From positions 1-17,560 of the forward strand of contig JAEWEO010000213.1 of the NCBI GenBank assembly GCA_023389295.1: a stretch of 17,560 bases of DNA, in the 5' to 3' direction. The position numbers and the translations under genes are program-made. Below, piece after piece: positions 14,193-17,560 of this stretch. The notes below the pieces were generated by a model. The model was not told the origin of the DNA and ran no database searches. It worked only from the letters and a program-made list of their open reading frames with translations. Positions within the stretch are counted from its first letter, which is position 1; the number at the start of each line of letters is the position of its first letter. The stretch is from Bacillota bacterium. GTDB lineage: Bacteria > Bacillota > Clostridia > Lachnospirales > Lachnospiraceae.

Positions 14193-16748
14193 ATGAAGAT
14201 GTATCTAAAGAGACACATTGCGATGACTATGGTTGCGGTTCTTGTTATTTCATTACTTTGGAACCTAAACATAGTTAGTGCGGCAGCGGCAACAACAACT
14301 CCGACCTTTACGAAGACAAAAGTAGAGCTTGTTGGCACCGGCGAAACCATTTCGCTGGCAATAAAGAATAAAGTAGCAAAAAGTACTTATAAATGGACCT
14401 CCTCCAATAAGAAGGTGGCAACGGTAACCAGTAAGGGTGTTGTGACTTCAAAGGGAAAAGGAACGGCGACCATTAAGTGTGTTATTACATATCCATCAAA
14501 GAAGACAAAAACGCTATCTTGTAAAGTTACGGTTGTAATACCGGCAACAGAAGTAAAGATTACTAATGCTATCTTGGTAAACGGCGCACATGTGATGAAC
14601 ATCGGGTCCAGCATGGATTTTGATACAAGTATGGTACCGACTAATACTTCGGATAAGATCTATTGGTCGATTAGTGGTGGTGATACCTCCTGTATTCGCA
14701 TAGACGATGCCGAACAGGGGAAAATTACAGCATTAAAGGTTGGTAAGGTAACACTTAAAGCGACAGCAGCAAAGGCTTCTACCAAGGAAGCGGCTGCAAA
14801 GAGCATCATTAATGAGTCAGTGATCATAGAAGTAGTTGCTCCTACCGCAACCGTTAAGAGTGCAGAAATTATTGCCTCCAATGAGATCAAAGTAGAGTTT
14901 GACAGTCCTGTAAATCAAAGTACGGTAATCGGACTCAATAATAAATTGTCCAGTAACATTGAAGTGACTATGAGTAAGGATACAAAGGGAGTGGTTGCAG
15001 CTGATCCTGGTGAATTAACTGCGAAGCTATCGACGGACGGAAAAATCCTTACCATTACATCAAAGAATGCATTTAGTGGTTATTATGGTATTAATTTTAC
15101 AAGTGGTATCCTAACGACTGCAGGAGTAGCGCTGGAGCCTTATTATAAGAAAGTAACATATTCTGACACTACTCCTCCAAGCTTTGCAGGTTCATCCCTT
15201 GATGATACAGGTATGGTGGTATCCATTAACTTCTCAGAGGCTATGGATTTCTCTAATCTTAAGGTGTCTGATGCAAAGTTAATCTCAACGACAGGAATAG
15301 CGGCAAGTGCAACTACCATTGCTACCTTGAATAATGTACAAAACTATATCGTAAGCGCGGATAAGAAATCCTTAGTAATTAACTTATCAAAGATTCCTAA
15401 CATAGATCATGGTAAGATGTATTCAGTAATCATCTCCGGTGTTAAGGATCTGGCAGGTAATTTACCGGCTAATATATACATCCCTGTTTACTTCCAGACT
15501 GATATTACTCCTAAGCCACAGGCAAGAGTTGTATCCGTAGTACGTTCCGGTTATAACACAATAACAGCAACCTTTGACCGTGCAATTCAAACTCCGGGTT
15601 CCGGTCAGATTGAGGGAAGCTCAACAATGCCGGGTGTGGTGAATGTAGATAATAATAAGCAGGTTGTTTATACCTTTGGAAATAATGAAACATTCTATAC
15701 GGGATTAAAAAAGGTGTATCTTGGTTACTGGTCCGGTTACAATGTAATGGCTACGGATACCTCTGCAAGTAGGCTACAGGAATTTTATGTAGATTTTACT
15801 GCAGATAAGACAAGTCCTATCATGGTGGATTACAAGTATGATGCAGAGAAGTCAATTCTTACATTAACTTATAACGAAGAGGTAAATCTAACAACCTCCA
15901 CGGGTATTTTTAGTTCCATTTACACTTCAATTAACGAGGATGTAATACCAAATACAAATATTAATTACACTAAAATATCCCATATTGAAGGAAAAAATAT
16001 CATTAAACTACAATTAGTAGGGTTGTCTTTAATTGGTACCTACAATTTCAATGTGGAACAAGGCTTCGTAACGGATAATTTCCGTAATGTAAGTATGGTG
16101 AAGGCTCTGACAATCAGCACTACAGGCAGTTCATCAGGAGAGCTTCCGGGGCCTATAGAAATTAAGCAGTCAGCGAATAATTTGAATGAAATAAATATTA
16201 CCTTCTTACACAAATTAGATAAGGCTTCAGCTATGAATGCAAGTAATTATAAAATTGCTGGATTAAATGTGTTGAGTGCCGATTTAAAAGAAAATATAAG
16301 CACCGGTGCTACTGTTGTTTTGACAGTAAGCAATATCGACTATCAAGTGGAAAGACCAATGACAATTACTGGTGTTAAAGGGTTTAATAATAGCTATGCA
16401 CCTATCACACTTTACTCTACAACAGTTACATTAAAGGAGACTACGAGGCCTGAGTTACAAGGTGCACCCGTGTTTGATGCAACTTCAAGGAGTAGTATTC
16501 GATTAAACTTTAGTGAAGCGGTACAAGGTACCATGACAGTAAGAGTAACACAGGCCTATGGTTCAGCTAATATAGAAATTGGGAATACTGTTACGGTAAG
16601 TGGTAGTACAGCGATTATTAATCTGTCAAGTATTCCTACTGCGAATAACTGGATTAAAATTGATATTTTAACTAGCACAATTACGGACTTAAACGGTAAT
16701 CCGATTGTACCAATGACATCTTCCATGATGGTATTGCCAGTTTATTAA
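14193..16748 (+). CDS. Secreted multidomain Ig-like repeat protein (Big_2 and SbsA/Big_5-like)
   Basis: Large exported protein, 851 residues, probably structural or adhesive at the cell surface. A signal peptide covers 1-30, with likely cleavage after VSA. Next is a Big_2-like domain (33-116, with the hallmark YKWTSSNKKVATVTSKGVV pattern) and a second Ig-like domain (118-216). Then about six repeats of 95-110 residues follow (near 218-325, 326-437, 438-536, 537-645, 652-747, 749-851), resembling SbsA/Big_5 Ig folds. Repeated cues are the opening 'IKVEFDSPV', 'VSINFSEAM', 'ITATFDRAI', 'LTLTYNEEV', 'INITFLHKL', 'IRLNFSEAV' and closings such as VKDLAGN and ITDLNGNP. There is no SLH domain, sortase motif or C-terminal membrane segment. 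AGGAGG (14179-14184) precedes the ATG. The hemerythrin gene follows by 31 bp. Domain limits are estimated by eye. Confidence 0.85.
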   Translation: MKMYLKRHIAMTMVAVLVISLLWNLNIVSAAAATTTPTFTKTKVELVGTGETISLAIKNKVAKSTYKWTSSNKKVATVTSKGVVTSKGKGTATIKCVITYPSKKTKTLSCKVTVVIPATEVKITNAILVNGAHVMNIGSSMDFDTSMVPTNTSDKIYWSISGGDTSCIRIDDAEQGKITALKVGKVTLKATAAKASTKEAAAKSIINESVIIEVVAPTATVKSAEIIASNEIKVEFDSPVNQSTVIGLNNKLSSNIEVTMSKDTKGVVAADPGELTAKLSTDGKILTITSKNAFSGYYGINFTSGILTTAGVALEPYYKKVTYSDTTPPSFAGSSLDDTGMVVSINFSEAMDFSNLKVSDAKLISTTGIAASATTIATLNNVQNYIVSADKKSLVINLSKIPNIDHGKMYSVIISGVKDLAGNLPANIYIPVYFQTDITPKPQARVVSVVRSGYNTITATFDRAIQTPGSGQIEGSSTMPGVVNVDNNKQVVYTFGNNETFYTGLKKVYLGYWSGYNVMATDTSASRLQEFYVDFTADKTSPIMVDYKYDAEKSILTLTYNEEVNLTTSTGIFSSIYTSINEDVIPNTNINYTKISHIEGKNIIKLQLVGLSLIGTYNFNVEQGFVTDNFRNVSMVKALTISTTGSSSGELPGPIEIKQSANNLNEINITFLHKLDKASAMNASNYKIAGLNVLSADLKENISTGATVVLTVSNIDYQVERPMTITGVKGFNNSYAPITLYSTTVTLKETTRPELQGAPVFDATSRSSIRLNFSEAVQGTMTVRVTQAYGSANIEIGNTVTVSGSTAIINLSSIPTANNWIKIDILTSTITDLNGNPIVPMTSSMMVLPVY

Positions 16749-16779
16749 AGATAAAAATAACAACGAAAGAGGGAAAAGA

Positions 16780-17169
16780 ATGTACGAATTTAAAGAAGAG
16801 TTTAGAACAGGCATCGAGAGTATTGATAAAGAGCATGAGGAGCTTTTTAGAATAGCGGACAAAGCTTATGAAACACTAATGGATGATTTTATTCCCGACA
16901 AATATGATTATATCGTGGAAATTTTAAAGGAATTAGCTTCCTATGCAACAATTCATTTTGAGCATGAGGAAGAGTATATGCTGAGTATTCGTTATAAGAA
17001 ATTAATTTCTCATAAGGTAGAACATCAGGAATTTGCTGAGAAGATTTCGAACTATAATTTTGACGATATCGATGAGAACCAAAAGGGAGTAATATTAGAA
17101 CTTCTTGAATTTCTAAACGATTGGTTAATTCATCACATTCTTGAAAATGATAAATTAATTGTACAATAG
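16780..17169 (+). CDS. Bacteriohemerythrin
   Basis: A 129-residue single-domain protein with a complete non-haem diiron site, expected to bind O2 reversibly in the cytoplasm, for storage, sensing or detoxification in an anaerobe. All seven family ligands are visible: His19 (IDKEHEELF), His59 and Glu63 (HFEHEEEYM), His78 and His82 (HKVEH), and His119 and Asp124 (WLIHHILEND). The helix pattern and length match stand-alone bacterial hemerythrins, with no fused chemotaxis or GGDEF domain. AGAGGG lies 7-8 nt before the ATG. It sits 31 bp after the Ig-like gene with no promoter between, so it is probably co-transcribed, and a strong terminator follows. Confidence 0.93.
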   Translation: MYEFKEEFRTGIESIDKEHEELFRIADKAYETLMDDFIPDKYDYIVEILKELASYATIHFEHEEEYMLSIRYKKLISHKVEHQEFAEKISNYNFDDIDENQKGVILELLEFLNDWLIHHILENDKLIVQ

Positions 17170-17232
17170 TGTTGTTATCAAGTAATAACAAAGTAATACA
17201 ATAGAAATCGTTGTTTTTATCCTTTGAAATAG

Positions 17233-17285
17233 AAAAAGCTGTTACATCATATCCTCTATGTGAGGGCTGATGTAACAGCTTTTTT
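17233..17285. terminator. Strong bidirectional terminator
   Basis: Perfect 17-bp stem between 17233-17249 and 17268-17284, with an inner CCTC/GAGG pairing and T-runs on both strands. It lies between the hemerythrin gene and the convergent minus-strand gene ending at 17358. Confidence 0.95.
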
Positions 17286-17357
17286 ATTCATGATAAGTGA
17301 ATTAGCTTGCTAATTCATCTTGTTTGCGCGTAAGCAAAGTGAGCATTTGCTAGTTTA

Positions 17358-17560
17358 CTATTCAGAAGTCCTTTTACCAGTAAGGGTAGGATCGCCGAAA
17401 TCGCGGGTAAAAATATCACTCTTCTCAAGAAGACTTTCCACGGTATCAAATCCCAAACGATGGAGTAATTCAATAACATAAGGATTATCGATGGGGGTAG
17501 GATAAGGTGCAGCAGCTCCGTATTCTTCAACATGTGCTCTACCTTCTTCATGAGGAATAA
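17358..17560 (-). CDS. C-terminal end of an unidentified protein (partial)
   Basis: The minus strand from 17558 down to the TAG at 17360-17358 reads 66 codons with no stop, and continues beyond the window. The composition is protein-like, rich in Glu, Asp, Gly and Pro, beginning IPHEEGRAHVEEYGAAAPYP and ending DPTLTGKRTSE. I do not recognise the family. A different minus-strand frame (17551-17315) is longer inside the window but is Leu/Ile-rich, runs past this stop, and looks like a shadow. The gene converges on the hemerythrin gene across the strong terminator, as expected for a real 3' end. Confidence 0.65.
   Translation of the reverse strand, partial: IPHEEGRAHVEEYGAAAPYPTPIDNPYVIELLHRLGFDTVESLLEKSDIFTRDFGDPTLTGKRTSE

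Noticed and set aside
17315..17551. 78-codon minus-strand frame at the right edge
   Set aside because: Leu/Ile-rich composition typical of a shadow; the overlapping frame ending at 17358 is far more protein-like and ends sensibly before the terminator.
1..17560. CRISPR array, tRNA, rRNA, insertion sequence or prophage
   Set aside because: No regularly spaced repeats, no cloverleaf or rRNA-like sequence, and no transposase, integrase or phage protein in any frame.

Overview
The window looks like chromosomal core DNA of an AT-rich, low-GC Gram-positive anaerobe. Gene order (ROK glucokinase, murB, rapZ, whiA, an HPr-family gene, then dnaE and pfkA), strong AGGAGG ribosome binding sites, a secreted Ig-like repeat protein and a bacteriohemerythrin point to class Clostridia, most likely Lachnospiraceae (Clostridium cluster XIVa, near Lachnoclostridium phytofermentans). 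The taxonomic placement is inference; no rRNA, tRNA, insertion sequence, phage gene or CRISPR array was seen.

Left block (1-4330): five plus-strand genes, glcK, murB, rapZ, whiA and a Crh-like HPr, join sugar phosphorylation, peptidoglycan precursor synthesis and carbon-linked regulation. They end at a hairpin at 4305-4329. The HPr homologue has Glu at position 15, where phosphocarrier HPr has the active-site His, and keeps Ser46. It therefore looks like a regulator analogous to Bacillus Crh. A 31-bp-period tandem duplication sits over its 3' end.

Middle block (4331-10912): a membrane-anchored polysaccharide deacetylase-like protein with its own extended -10 promoter and terminator; dnaE (DNA polymerase III alpha) behind a near-consensus promoter that directly abuts an imperfect hairpin; and pfkA (6-phosphofructokinase), followed by a long terminator. 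Four genes have a better start than the longest reading frame suggests (rapZ 2084, the deacetylase 4595, dnaE 6239, pfkA 9862).

Right block (10913-17560): an ECF sigma factor overlaps its presumed membrane anti-sigma partner by 11 bp, and the anti-sigma gene holds a run of eight G. A convergent small acidic membrane protein with FEDFEDD repeats follows. Then come a GNAT acetyltransferase, a large secreted protein of two Big_2-like and about six SbsA/Big_5-like repeats, and a bacteriohemerythrin 31 bp behind it. A 17-bp perfect-stem terminator closes that unit. On the minus strand at the right edge is the C-terminal 66 codons of a gene I cannot name.

Most of the window is ordinary housekeeping and envelope-related DNA; I found no convincing new multi-gene system. 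The best leads are the Glu15 Crh-like protein in the rapZ-whiA cluster, the G8 tract in the anti-sigma gene, the divergent deacetylase motifs, and the unanchored Ig-like protein coupled to a hemerythrin.
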